A stretch of DNA of 64,000 nucleotides from Colletotrichum lupini (Eukaryota > Ascomycota > Sordariomycetes > Glomerellales > Glomerellaceae): the NCBI RefSeq assembly GCF_023278565.1, contig NC_064675.1, forward strand, positions 62,001-126,000, read 5' to 3'. The notes below the pieces were generated by a model, which was given only the letters and a program-made list of their open reading frames with translations, was not told the DNA's origin and searched no databases. The translations under genes were made by a program, and so were the position numbers. This document shows positions 53,101 to 64,000 of this stretch, in pieces. Position 1 is the stretch's first letter; every line of letters starts with the position of its first letter.

Positions 53101-56100
53101 ACTTGAGCTTCTTGTTCTGGCAGTGTTATTAAATGCGACCTGTGCTGCGTTCATGGTCAAAGGTAAAATCAAAAGTGCGTAGGTACTCGTCGCAATTGTT
53201 CTCTTGGCAGTTTTTCTGAACTACCTTACATGTACTCCATGTACCGCCTGCATGGTCCAAGTACTTGATCCTCGCTTTATGTACCTCCTGTTAGTGGTAC
53301 CGCTGGTGGACACCTACTACAACATGGGACTCTGCGCGGTACGTACAGTACCTCAACGATGCATGTACCTTTCCGCCCGTCTTGAGTCTTGAATCTCGAG
53401 TCGATTAGGTTGGCATTTGGAAACCAGATGACATGGTTATAGCAATGCGGAATGCATCTAAATCGCTTTGCCTGACTAGATGCCGGCTGCGCAAAATCCA
53501 TCCATAGTATTTCGTGGCTTAGTCATTGTCTCCAGTCCTTGTGATAACACCATGTCTCTACCCCTCAGCGGCCGCTCTACCATGGCGAGTTCATCCAGAC
53601 CGGTAGCTTCTACTCCATCTTCAACTTGTGATGACGCCTCCCTCTCTGTGCGTCGGACCGCTCACAGACGTGTTCGTGGTCCAACAGTGCGCGATGCTGG
53701 CCCGTTGTCTCAGCCTTCACGTCAGAATTGGAGAGTCAGCTTGCGCTCGAGGCTCTGTCTGAAAAGACACCTGGGCGTCCATTCGAGTTTTGATGTTTTG
53801 TTCTATGAAGAACTCGGTCTGGTTGAGATCGAAAACGCTTTACGCTAGAACATACGGTCGAGATACCATGGTGTTCAATTGGAAATGATGCAACGGACGA
53901 CTCAGCGGAAATGTTTTGCTTAGCACGCCGAAGTTTCCGCGCGGCGGTGGCCCTCCGATGATGCCGAGGTGCGGAGCCTGCGGCCTGGCCAGCTTTCGTA
54001 ATCATCCGGGACGGGGAACGGGAGCCAGTAACTTCACGGCAGCGGACCGAAGGCCCGACTTTTCCCAGGTCACATCGGGAGAGGGTCGGTGCCGGGGTAC
54101 CGGGATCCTGGAGACCGAGCTGCCTCAGAAGTGCACGGTTGTCATCGGTTCCGGGCGCTTAGGGTTCCACTTGGCCGTGGCCAGATCGGGACGGGGAGAC
54201 AAGGATGACCGAGATGCCGCGGTCCATCGCTATCACCACTCTCCACTTGCTGCTCCACGAGAGTCGCATCGTGAATGAACCCGTGAGTGCTCGTCACGAT
54301 AACGAAAGAGAGATATAGATAGGCTGATGAGGCTGACCGCCGGCATATTCTGTGCAATTGGCCGCGTATTCCGCGCACCCACGTAAGCGGTACCTGGGCA
54401 GCTTGACCGCCAAAACAAAAGCGATGCTGCTATTCTCCCAAGACAAGAATTGTTTCAAACACCGAAAAAAGGCGACGAAACAAGGTGGCTCGCCCGACCC
54501 TGGCAATGACCCCAGATCGCACCAGGCGTGAGGATGAGCCCCATGACCACCAAAAAAGATGAGCCCCAAGTTCATGCCAAGCTCATGTTGGATGCTGTCG
54601 TTTAGCTTCATGTTGTCGACAGGTAACCTAAAACGGCCTCATGAGCCCTGACCCGGCCACGTCTACTGCCATCCGGTCTCTCGCTTTCATGCGCGTAGGG
54701 CAATCAGACTCCGTGAAGCCATCCATTCCTTGCCAGGACGTGCATGTTCGTTCCGAACATGGACAGACTTTATGCCTCCTTGGCAGGTCGGGTTGAGAGA
54801 CCCCAGCTATGAAACGATGTTGGTCACAGGGTTCCGGCACCAATTGTTTGAGACTCGCGGCTCTTGAGCAACATATGACTGAAGACACGTTCACCCCAAC
54901 GTCTTCGCACAGGGTGGCCCTGGGCTCGGCCAAGCCGTGAATCGGAACGCTGGCTAGTGCCCGTCGCGAGCAAGTTTGTCGATTCTGTCGATGTTTTCTC
55001 TCAAAGTGCCGCTTCCAAGACATTGGACGATGAGGATTCATGCGAGTTGCTGAGACGGCCGACGACCAGACGATCCAACGATGATCCGTGGCGTCATGAA
55101 CAATTGGGGCCGCTGCTCGAAATCTCTGTTGCAATTCCACCTGCTTCAAAGGGCAGAGGCTCACCCCCTATGTATTTCGGGGCTCTTGGTTTGAAGCAAA
55201 AGGGAGAGAACGTCGCATGGGACGCCCTGATGGAAAGCAGGAGCACTGGCCCACAAGGCTGGGCCGGCCAACCTCCACGTATTTACTCGGCCGAGTAATG
55301 CGAGACACGCGGAACAAGCTGGGTATGGCGACGTTCCATTTCCTAGGCATCTTTTCTGCACCATGTCGGGCAATTCCTTGAATAATTGCGGGATCTGTGT
55401 AACCCTCCGAATGGTGATTAGTATGCTTTCCCGAATTTATTCGTCGACAAGCATTTGTAGTATCCGGCTGTCCGACAGATGAACTGGCCTATTACACTAG
55501 GGATTTGACTTGAACGGTGTATGCAGCGGACAGTGTCAAAGCCGGGACCTGTAATCTCGCTCTTCTTAGCCTCCGTCCTCCGTGGATCACTTGTATTCGT
55601 AGTGTACTGTTGCAGGACCGTTGAGTGTGGGGCCGCCCCAATCCATCGGTCGAGAGATCAGACGAAAAGAGTATCGCCAAGCTTCTGTCAGGGAACCGGG
55701 CGTTACTGTTCATCTAGTCGAGTCCGGTGCGGTCCCAGCACCAGGCATGGTAGGCGGATCTTGACGCGAATCCGAACCAACCACGGGTTCGATTAATGCG
55801 GCCGTTTGTGCCTCCTCTATGACATCTTAACTCCACCAACCACACTTGCGCCCGTCAACATTTGCCTTCGGTTGATGGCCTTCCCGAAGATCATCACCGC
55901 CATCACCAGATTGGAGATGAGATGGCAGAGTGGCAGACAGGGGGCGTGACGTTTGGCGATTCCTCCTGGAAGAATCGGAGACCTTCTTGGTCTGCATTTC
56001 CCACCGGTTAGGTCTGGGTGCGGGCGCTTCTGGACTCGCGGGATGCGGGCGATCCCTTCAATACCCCAGGTATCCCGATATTGAGTCTTCCTGCTCTTTT

Positions 56101-59100
56101 CCCACAATGCCGGCCAAAAGTTTCCTGGCCGTTGTTGAACCGGATGATGAGCATCCGCCCCGTGATATGTTGCTTCCACTTCTTGGTCGTATGGAGGGGC
56201 AAGTCCCTTTGTTTCTGAGCCTTCTTGGCTGGATGGAGGCTCTTACATGCCGGGGGGGATTTTGGGCGATCAGGGACATCGATTGGTAGGGCCGCCAGGT
56301 TACACGCTGGAGCCTGGATGGCGGAACTTAATTGGTGCCGGGTTTGACGCTCGAGAGGGTAATCAATCATGGTTTATCTCCGCTCAGTATCGTGGCTTTG
56401 CTAGAGCTTGCGGGACGGGGGCCAAACGGGCGGCCGGACGATGTTCATTGTGCGCAACGCGCAAGGAGAATGAAAAGTCCCGGAGCGGACGGCCGCAACT
56501 CATGGTTTTGCCACGGAGAACTGGGGGCCACGAGCAGCCCGCGGCGGCGGCGGGCTGTGTTTCGATCTCCATGGCGCCGATGGTGGCTCGGCTTTCTCAA
56601 TTTCAGTGAAGCTGCCCAAGGAACAGCCTGTTTCTGTTAGTGCTGCGGCGGCGAGAATGTTTCTGCTCCTGTAGGATGTAAATTACGATCTGTGAATCGT
56701 GGTGGCTAGTAGAGGACGGTATATGACTCGGTGGACCCGTCCGTCAGGTTAGGCAGCATGCCAGTAGTCTGGTTTGACAGGCTGGTAGGGCGAAAAGGTC
56801 AGACGAATCCTATTCCTGATAAGGGTAGACGCTGGAGGGGGCCCGAGACCGAGTTTTGGCTCAGACATGTCGAACTCTGTGTGGTGTGGCCCAGCCGCCC
56901 AGACTCTCGGCCATAACTTTTGGCGGGCGACAGTAGCAGAATGGGGTGAGGGAAGCTCAATGGACGACGATTAAAGGGCCATGGACCTGAAAGAGCGCGC
57001 GTGATGAGCGGGGTTAACGCCAGACGGTACGGTAGTGTATCCATATTCTGTAAGGCACTCCGTAGAGACTCGGGAGTAGGTAGTAGAGACCGTTTGGAGG
57101 GGAGTGCCTGGAAGCGGAAACGCCCCGTTGGAGATGGTGGCATGGTGGCATGGTGCAAGCCAGATTCAGTTTCAGCAGAGATCTGTTAAGAAACAAATAA
57201 GGTTTCCTGCATTAGGGCCCCTCTGTTATTTCTTGCAATCCATGTTCGTCCCGTCGGTCAGAGGAAGGGAAGGGGAGGGTGTGGATGGTCGGCTGTCTGT
57301 TCGCAGCGTGCGTCTGTCTGAGTTTTTGAGAGATGTCGTCGGGAAGAGAGGTGAGTGGTGGAAAATGGAGGAGGAAAATGGAGGGGTGACGAAGTCCCGG
57401 GTGTGGGAAGAAAGAAGGACGAAAAAAGAGGTTTGAAGGTACGTATCGTGTACAGTAAGGTGAAGCCGACAGCCACACTTTTGATTGGTTTCAGTCACGG
57501 GGTGGGCGGCATGTGTGCTGTGTGAGTGGCTCAAGCCCACGATTAAAGCGGATGGAAGGGTACGTATAGCTGGAGGGCCACACCTTTTCGGTACGTATCG
57601 TACATAGTATGCCGTCAGGGGGAAAGGGCGACCAAGAGGGAAAGGGCTGAGACGTGGGTGAAATTGCGCCTGCTTACTAGCGAGTTTCAAGGGACGTGGG
57701 CCCAGGACATGGAAATTCACCAAGAGGCAACAACGGCCTGGGATTCCCAAATGATCACGGCTTGACGAGCAAAAAAGAGCAAAGTCCCCCTCCTCTGGAA
57801 ACTAGACCCCCCTTCTGTACTAACCCCCTGGCTCTCTGGAGATTTTTTTCTGTACGAACAAAACCTGCCCTCTCCCTTTAATTGTGCTGTCGTTACGAAA
57901 ACAGGTGAAGCGTTTTTATTACTCTCTCCACATCTTGGCAGGAAAGTGGTGTGAGTTTCAATGTTTTTGGTGCGGCTCGGCACCCACGGAAGGCGGGGGA
58001 GGATACTTTCGAATCTCAAGGAAGGGAATGTCGACAAACCTGCCAGTGCCTGCCCTACAGGTGAGTTGCGGTAGAACAAATTCATTTATTTTGTCAACTT
58101 GTCACTTGTGACTGCCGGAGAGAAAGCGACTGACTGAGTGGTCCGTGGACCAACCAAAAGAGAAAAGTATGTGTGTGAGAGGCCACGTTGAGATGCCGAT
58201 GACGAAGTGCGTGTCTGGAAAGGATAATTATCCAATGTCAAGTCTTATGAATAGCATCTGTCCGTGTTTATCCGTAAGTTTCCCTCATATAAGGTACGGA
58301 GACTTTCAATGACACCCGAATGAGGGGTGTGCTAAGTTTGGCTGCGGATGGATGGGTGCGGGCAATTCAACTTGCAATGCGGTGACTGCATCCCAGTCCT
58401 GGATGGCATCGTAGTGTAGGGCAGTCAATTTAGACAAACATGCCGCTATGCCGGTTGATCCAATGACTGCCATAGCAATGTCGCATATGGAGAATAGATG
58501 GACAGGCACTCTACTGTTGGTTTCTGATGAGCGAGCACTTTGCACCAAGTACGCAGTGCACCATCCATGGGCCACCACGCCGTGAGAATTGTTAGTCTCT
58601 GAGCGCAGATGCCGAGGCGGCGTCAGAGAGGGACGCACAAGAAACAGCCTCATGTTTCGATGCAGATGCCAACGCCTATGCTTCTACTTCGCATCTTACA
58701 AGGAGACCGGACACCAGAAACCAGAAACCTGGGCTGGACACGCCATCACATCACATCGCTTCGACAAGGTCGCGCGGGGTAGGGGTGCCAAAATTGTTGA
58801 TCATCAGATGGGACCACGGGAAGAGTCTATTCGTGCAAATACAGTCGTCAGCCGTGTCATGGTCCAGGGCGACGAAGCCAAGAATATGTCTCTTACGCAA
58901 AGTTTCTTAACTGGTAGTAAATATCCGTTAGGATACTCGGTGTCCCAGACAGGACGGCGCTACTGTTGAAGCCTTGAAGGGGAGAGCCCTGACATCAAAC
59001 CAAACAGCCGGGTTGGCATCTGGGCCTGTCGAATCGTCGATACCCTCCCTACCTTATGGTAGTAGCGGCTCTGGCGCAATTGTTCCCATTGAGGAGGCTC

Positions 59101-61345
59101 TTACACGGCAAGCCGCAACGGGGCCTAGTGGGAGACGACGACGTGGGACGAAGTCAAGGAGGCTCGAGCCTCAAGCCTCAAGCCTCGAGAATTGACTGAC
59201 TGACTGTGATAATGGTGTATCCATAACTGCGTACGGAGACACCACACTACAAGTACGTAGGCAGAGGAGAGATTCACTCACTGTGAACAAAAGGACGGTT
59301 ACAGTAGACAGGGGTGTTCGGCCCCGCCGCACCGGTGGTTCGCAATGAGGTGGAAACTGCGGATGGGTCGTGAGGTGGGGCTCACTTGCCTCGGGAACCG
59401 ATACGTATCGACGCTACCAGTACGTAGCTACGTACCCGTCACGGTTGCGAGGCTGGCCGGGGTGATGGTGGCTTCTGTTCCTGACTTGACCCAATACAGA
59501 CTAGTAGACGCTTAGCGTGCCTTGCCCTTCTGTGCGCGCAACTCGCAAGGAAGGCTCAGGGGCTGCCGCGAAAACGGGCCAATGGCAGTCACAGGCGCGC
59601 CTCTGTAACACGTACCGTCCATCGCTTGACCCCGCCGTCAAACGACAGACAGACATCCTCACACAACCTTCAGACACAGGGTCACGATCCCGTCACGACG
59701 ACGACGACGACCACTGCCCGCAAGTTGCAACGATCTGAACAACATCAGCGGCAGCATCAACACCAATGCTCGCCGCCCGTTACTAGTGTACCAGTTCCCG
59801 CTCCTCACCAAAACGGCACTTGAGTCTCGAGGTACCATCCCGAGTACACCGGCCATGCCACGACGGCCGGCGGTTGCGACGACCATGCCGCAATGCAGCC
59901 TGCGCGTCCTCTCCTCATCCTTCTACACATCGTAACCTACCGTACGGATACGCAATACACAGTTAAGCGTCCTGTACCGCACACCGCACCGTCCGCACCT
60001 CACCTCACCGCACTGCACCGCACGTACAATACTTCGTACACGCGCGCTATACCATACGAGACCGAGACGAGGAAAAACAACCTGCTCAATACCCCGTTTC
60101 CCGCTCAATTGGGCATATGCCGCGAATGTATGCCTCGCGTACCCGCAGAGCCCCTGCTTCTCCCCCTCTGCCTTGTCCAGCCTACAGATACCTGTTCGGA
60201 TCCCACGAATCCCTCGCTATCGTTGTTCCAAGAATCCTCTCTGCAAGTGCGAGACTGCAACCTTACGCAGAGCCCCAAAACGCTACAGCCATTCCCCTTC
60301 CTATGGTTCCCCTCCCTCATCCTCGCCAAAGCCTCCGCGAGATCGACGGCGAGCAAACGTATGCTTATCGCGACTTGAGACCAGATGTCGACCGCAAATA
60401 GTAACACCCTCTTCCTTGTTGCGAGCCACCCGACCCAGCGTGACGGTGTCAACATTGTCGAGGTCTCGGGAGGGATCAATGGTTTGTTTTCTGAGTCAAG
60501 TTACATTACTTTTCAAAACAGCCTTCGGCGATGCCATGCCACGCCATCCCAAGCCCCATACTATGCCGCGCTCTGCCACGCGCGCAACACGGGTATCCAT
60601 CCTTACCTTCAGCAGTAATAGCATACTCCGTAGAGAGAAAGAGGACCGAATTCTCTAAAGTTCCTCCTCCTCATCAGTCATGAACAAGATCCACCGACCA
60701 TGTGCCGTGGCCGAAACCAAAACCAGCTGGCGGGTCATCAAGATGCTTGCAACAAACTAGCCAAGTTGAGGCTCTATACTGAATCTGCATGGAGCCCAGG
60801 CAGTCACTCCCCTTGACGAAGAAGGGGAAGAAACAAATCGGAGGCACGACACCGCTCTTTTCGGCAATGGAGACGCTACGCTGCACGCATTTGGTGGCTT
60901 TCCTTTACCATGTTCCAGGTTTGCAAGAGCCTCTCTCTCCTCTTCTTCCCAATCTCTCTTGTTCTGTTTTGCTCCCCGAGTCTTCAATGAAAGCTCCATC
61001 TCTGGGGGGGCCCTAGGCTTGGTCTATGCTCATCCTGCATCCGAGCCTCCGAGGCTACAGCTCGTTGCGGGCAATCATCCATTTTACTTTGGCTTGTCTA
61101 TTGGCGGGCGCCACTTGAGTTTGGCTGCTCTCTTTCTCGATCCATCATGGCGGCCGGTTGAGACGCACGTTCGTCTCTCACCGGATCCATAATCTCGCAC
61201 CCATGCCTGTTCCTCGTCCGTCTCCTCTTTCTGGCCCTGCCCTCGAACAAGTTACGTACAGGGGTGTGGTCAAACAGGGTGTGGCTTGCACAAGCGTTGC
61301 CGGCCCTGGTCTTGGTTTCTCTCTCTGTCTCTGTTGTCTGCTGGG

Positions 61346-61352
<7 letters not shown>

Positions 61353-61377
<25 letters not shown>

Positions 61378-61378
61378 A
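61353..61378. repeat. CA dinucleotide microsatellite
   Basis: Thirteen CA units about 1 kb before the Myb-like gene start codon. Confidence 0.92.
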
Positions 61379-62362
61379 GATTTTCTTTCCTTTTCCCCCT
61401 TCAGTAAATGGGGATGGCAGCAGGCCAGGCGGATCAGACCAAACGTTATGCTCTGCTAATTCTGTCACATCCACCCCATCTTCTCCAGGGTCTGGCTGGC
61501 TTCACTGCTGAATATCTGCAACAGGGCTAGACTTGACGGTGTGCGAACCCCCTGTCCTGCATGTACCAGCGCCCGAACATGATGAGGCAATGTTTGCTAT
61601 GCCTGCCCACCCGCTCTTCTTCTTTGGGCGTGTGTGTGAGTGGTGCCTTGTCTGGTACGGGGACAGATACGGTCTAATGCTGGTAGAGCTGGTCCCGTCT
61701 TGTCTCGTCTTGCCAGTTGCCAGATAGAAACTGAGAAGAGACTGGGGCCCAGGTCCAACTTTGGCTGAGGCTGCAATATTACTTTATCCTCCCTCTCTCC
61801 CCCCATCTCGAGCAGGTTTTGTCTCTCTGTTTACCTTCTCTACCTAACTTGGGTTTATCATCAACATCCCTTTTCTTCGTCTTCTTGAAGCGCAGTTGCG
61901 TGTCCTTCTTTTCTTCTCCCGCAGCTAGGGTTTTACTTTCCTTCATTGTCCAACTGGCTTGGCTGCACACACTCATTTGACTACGCTTCTTGAACACCAC
62001 CTTTTTTGTCAATATATCTTGACCTATCCGGTTTATTCAAACAAACGAACTTCACTTGACTTCTTTGGGACCTTCCCCCACTCGCCTATCCGTTTCCTCT
62101 CTCCTTGACGGATCTGCAAAAGGCCGACTTCGTTGTTGCGAGCTTCCGGCTGGGACACCACCTTTCTTCAACCATCAACTTTTTCAAACCTTCGATTCGT
62201 TGGCAGCAAGTTTCTGCCTCTTCTTATCAAACCCAGCTTCCAGGACACCGCGAACATCATAACGCGTGAAGATTCTCCACCGAGAGACACAAGAGTTTAC
62301 CCTACTTCTGAGAGGTACAACGACGCAACATCGACTGTTCCGAAACGATTTAACGAGCAAAA

Positions 62363-63433
62363 ATGTCTCCCACGATGCAATTGGCGCCTCACACGGCCAC
62401 CTACACTCCCACTTCCGACGCCATGGATCGTCATGAATATGGAATCACCAAGAACCGCAAGGCGGCTTCAACCGGAGGAGGCAGAGCATGGAGCGAGGAT
62501 GAGGTATGTTTCACTCGGATAGTCTAGGACTGCTGCGATCCAGAGTCACATGTGAGACCACAATGTCTAACCGTACCACAGGAAGTCTATCTCCTCCAGA
62601 CTCGTCTTCAGAAGATGCCTTACAAGCACATCGCCGCTCACCTGAAGAAGACTGAGCTGGCATGTCGCCTTCACTACCATCAGCTTAGCCACGGTAGCAA
62701 CCGACGCAAGCAGCGTGCCACCTCGGTCTCTTCTGGCTCTTCCACCACCCACTCACCTGTCATGCAACCGACGATGCCTTCTTCGATCCGAGAGTCGACT
62801 CCTCGTTCGGTTTCCCCCCCAGGCAGCTCAACCAGCTACGCCCCTCACTCGCCGGCCCCCATGCAACTTCCCAGCATCATGGGCCACGAGGCTTCTCCCA
62901 GGCTCCCCGCCATCCTCCCTAAGCCGGTCTGCATGACACTGCCACCTCCCACCGCCTCCCCCACCCGCGGGTATCCCACACCTCTCCCTGAGCCTCGCAG
63001 CGCGGCTCTCCCCTCCGCCACCTTCCAGTCCATCTCCGGCAGCCTCCCCATTACGCCACCCCTGCGTCTGGAGTGCCCTCTTCCTTCTGCCCAGTCCATC
63101 GTCAGCCATCAACACGTTGACATGAACCGCCTTCAATCCGTCTACACTGCACACCGCGCCTCTTTCTGGGCCGCTGTGGCTAACGACTACGGCCCGGGCG
63201 CAAGCCCCGTTGCTTTGGAGCAGGCATGGCAGAATGGTGCATGCTGCAACCAGCAGCAGGCCAGCACACCCATCACACCCACTTCCAGCCCCGACAATCT
63301 GGATCGCGATAGCTACGAAAGACCCCAAGACAAGACTCGCATCTCTGCCATTCTTGGCATTGACGCCAACCCTCGCTCTCCCCGTGAGCGTGAGTTGGTG
63401 AGACGCATGGAGGAATCAAGAGTCGGCGCCTAA
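62363..63433 (+). CDS. Myb-like (single SANT) putative transcription factor
   Basis: Two exons, 62363-62503 and 62582-63433 (78-nt intron, donor GTATGT, branch TCTAAC, acceptor ACAG, phase 0), encode 330 residues. Near the N-terminus 'KNRKAASTGGGRAWSEDEEV' leads into one Myb/SANT helix set: 'YLLQTRLQKMPYKHIAAHLK' then 'TELACRLHYHQLSHGSNRRK', ending in a basic patch that fits DNA binding. The intron lies inside the SANT domain. The rest is Pro/Ser-rich, with a second conserved-looking segment 'YTAHRASFWAAVANDYGPGA' and a C-terminal 'TRISAILGIDANPRSPRERE'. Probably nuclear. A long CT-rich leader and a 13.5-kb upstream region suggest complex control, as seen for developmental regulators. The exact subfamily is not identified. 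Confidence 0.88.
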
Positions 63434-64000
63434 GAAACTCGGCACCGAACAAGACAACACTTTGATTCTACCAGTGTATTACTTTACAACTTTGGAGTGT
63501 CTGATTCTTGCTTGAGTTTTTGCGTCTTCCGCCGTGCAACAAGAAGACTACAGCATCAAGCCGCAGTTTTGTTCTTCGCTTCCGTTGGCTTCTCCCTTAT
63601 GGGAAATTTGGTTTCATTGTCTTTTTTGGTTAGGGCTTTTCGGCAAACCGTGTGTCCCATCTTCATCGTACACGAACAAATACGACTAAGGTGGCTGCGA
63701 ACTGTTGGGGCGAAATCCGGCGCAGGCAGGGGCGGGGGTTTTGCTCGGGAGGGGAAAGGTGCCCTTTCTTCCATTTCTTCATTTCATCTTCTATCTTTTT
63801 GAGGGAAAAAACGACGCCATCACCGAGGCATGCGAAGGGGATTGGATGCTAGATCCCTGAAATAGGGTGGTTGGGCACGACTGGCAGTGCAGAGGAGGAC
63901 ATTTACAACATTTCTTTCATCTTCTTGGGAAGGCATCTTTTCCACCCTTTGCAGAAATGAAGCGATGACTACGAACCACAAACACATCCCAACCGTGGGG
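63434..64000. other. Downstream region of the Myb-like gene
   Basis: Probable 3' UTR, T-rich at first, then unannotated sequence to the window end. No further gene visible. Confidence 0.5.

Larger units (their letters stand above)
48827..62362. other. Coding desert, 13.5 kb, between two divergent Myb/SANT genes
   Basis: No frame in this stretch shows a domain, a credible signal or a chain of matching splice sites. From about 48.8 to 52 kb the plus strand is rich in G and A, so the minus strand is pyrimidine-rich, as in a leader of the SANT gene. From about 59.5 to 62.3 kb the plus strand is C/T-rich, as in a leader of the second gene. It contains the interrupted poly-G tract at 49608-49735, simple repeats (ggtctt at 50123-50147, CA at 61353-61378) and many tacgta/ggtaaggt motifs. 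No transposon recognised. Confidence 0.65.

Noticed and set aside
55740..55800. A ggttcgatt box resembling a tRNA T-loop
   Set aside because: No acceptor, D or anticodon stems can be paired around it.

Overview
The window is nuclear DNA from a filamentous ascomycete (Pezizomycotina, most likely a Sordariomycete). The evidence is the short GT-AG introns (about 50-80 nt), the mix of CT-rich leaders and TATA boxes, and proteins typical of moulds: a Crh-type GPI cell-wall transglycosylase, a CBM1 secreted protein, a DUF4604 protein, an OHCU decarboxylase, and Myb/SANT proteins with long low-complexity tails. No rRNA, tRNA, CRISPR or intact transposon was recognised. Twenty-one protein-coding genes can be supported. 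I rebuilt the exons of the spliced ones by hand from splice sites, phase and family conservation.

Layout. 1-3.2 kb: the 3' end of a WDR44-like WD40 protein with a C-terminal zinc ribbon (+), then a thioredoxin with a charged tail (-). 5.2-8.5 kb: an accessory-looking patch with a putative amidoligase (+), a CBM1 secreted protein (+) and a small secreted protein (-). 9-22.4 kb: a dense block holding the ribosome-assembly WD protein Rrb1 (-), an acidic-tailed protein with repeated FDDFFP motifs (+), a RING protein with SUMO-interacting motifs (-), the splicing E3 ligase Prp19 (-), OHCU decarboxylase of uric acid catabolism (+), a flavin amine oxidase (-) and a conserved protein of unknown function (-).

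22.4-26.4 kb is a gene-poor gap. 26.4-35.4 kb: an acyl-CoA thioesterase II (+), a 58-bp tandem repeat array, an unrecognised coiled-coil protein (+), cytochrome c oxidase subunit IV/Vb (+), a DUF4604 protein (-) and a secreted lactonase/carboxymuconate-cyclase-like protein (-). 38.2-42.2 kb: an atypical NAD(P)-binding SDR (-) and a Crh GH16 enzyme with a CBM18-like module (-). 42.2-47.3 kb is a second gap. At 47.3-48.8 kb lies a two-SANT Myb protein (-). It is separated by a 13.5-kb coding desert from a second Myb-like protein (+, 62.4-63.4 kb) transcribed away from it. Both genes have long pyrimidine-rich leaders on their sense strand.

How the genes work together: most are independent, as expected in a fungus, and no biosynthetic cluster is evident. 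The best regulatory stories are a purine-catabolism promoter (four clustered GATA sites plus a near-match to a UaY site) before the OHCU decarboxylase, and three CCGAGG/CCTCGG fatty-acid-regulator type motifs before the thioesterase. The most unusual items are the amidoligase patch, the tandem-repeat and poly-C island around the orphan coiled-coil gene, the duplicated FDDFFP motif protein, and the 13.5-kb desert between two divergent Myb/SANT genes.
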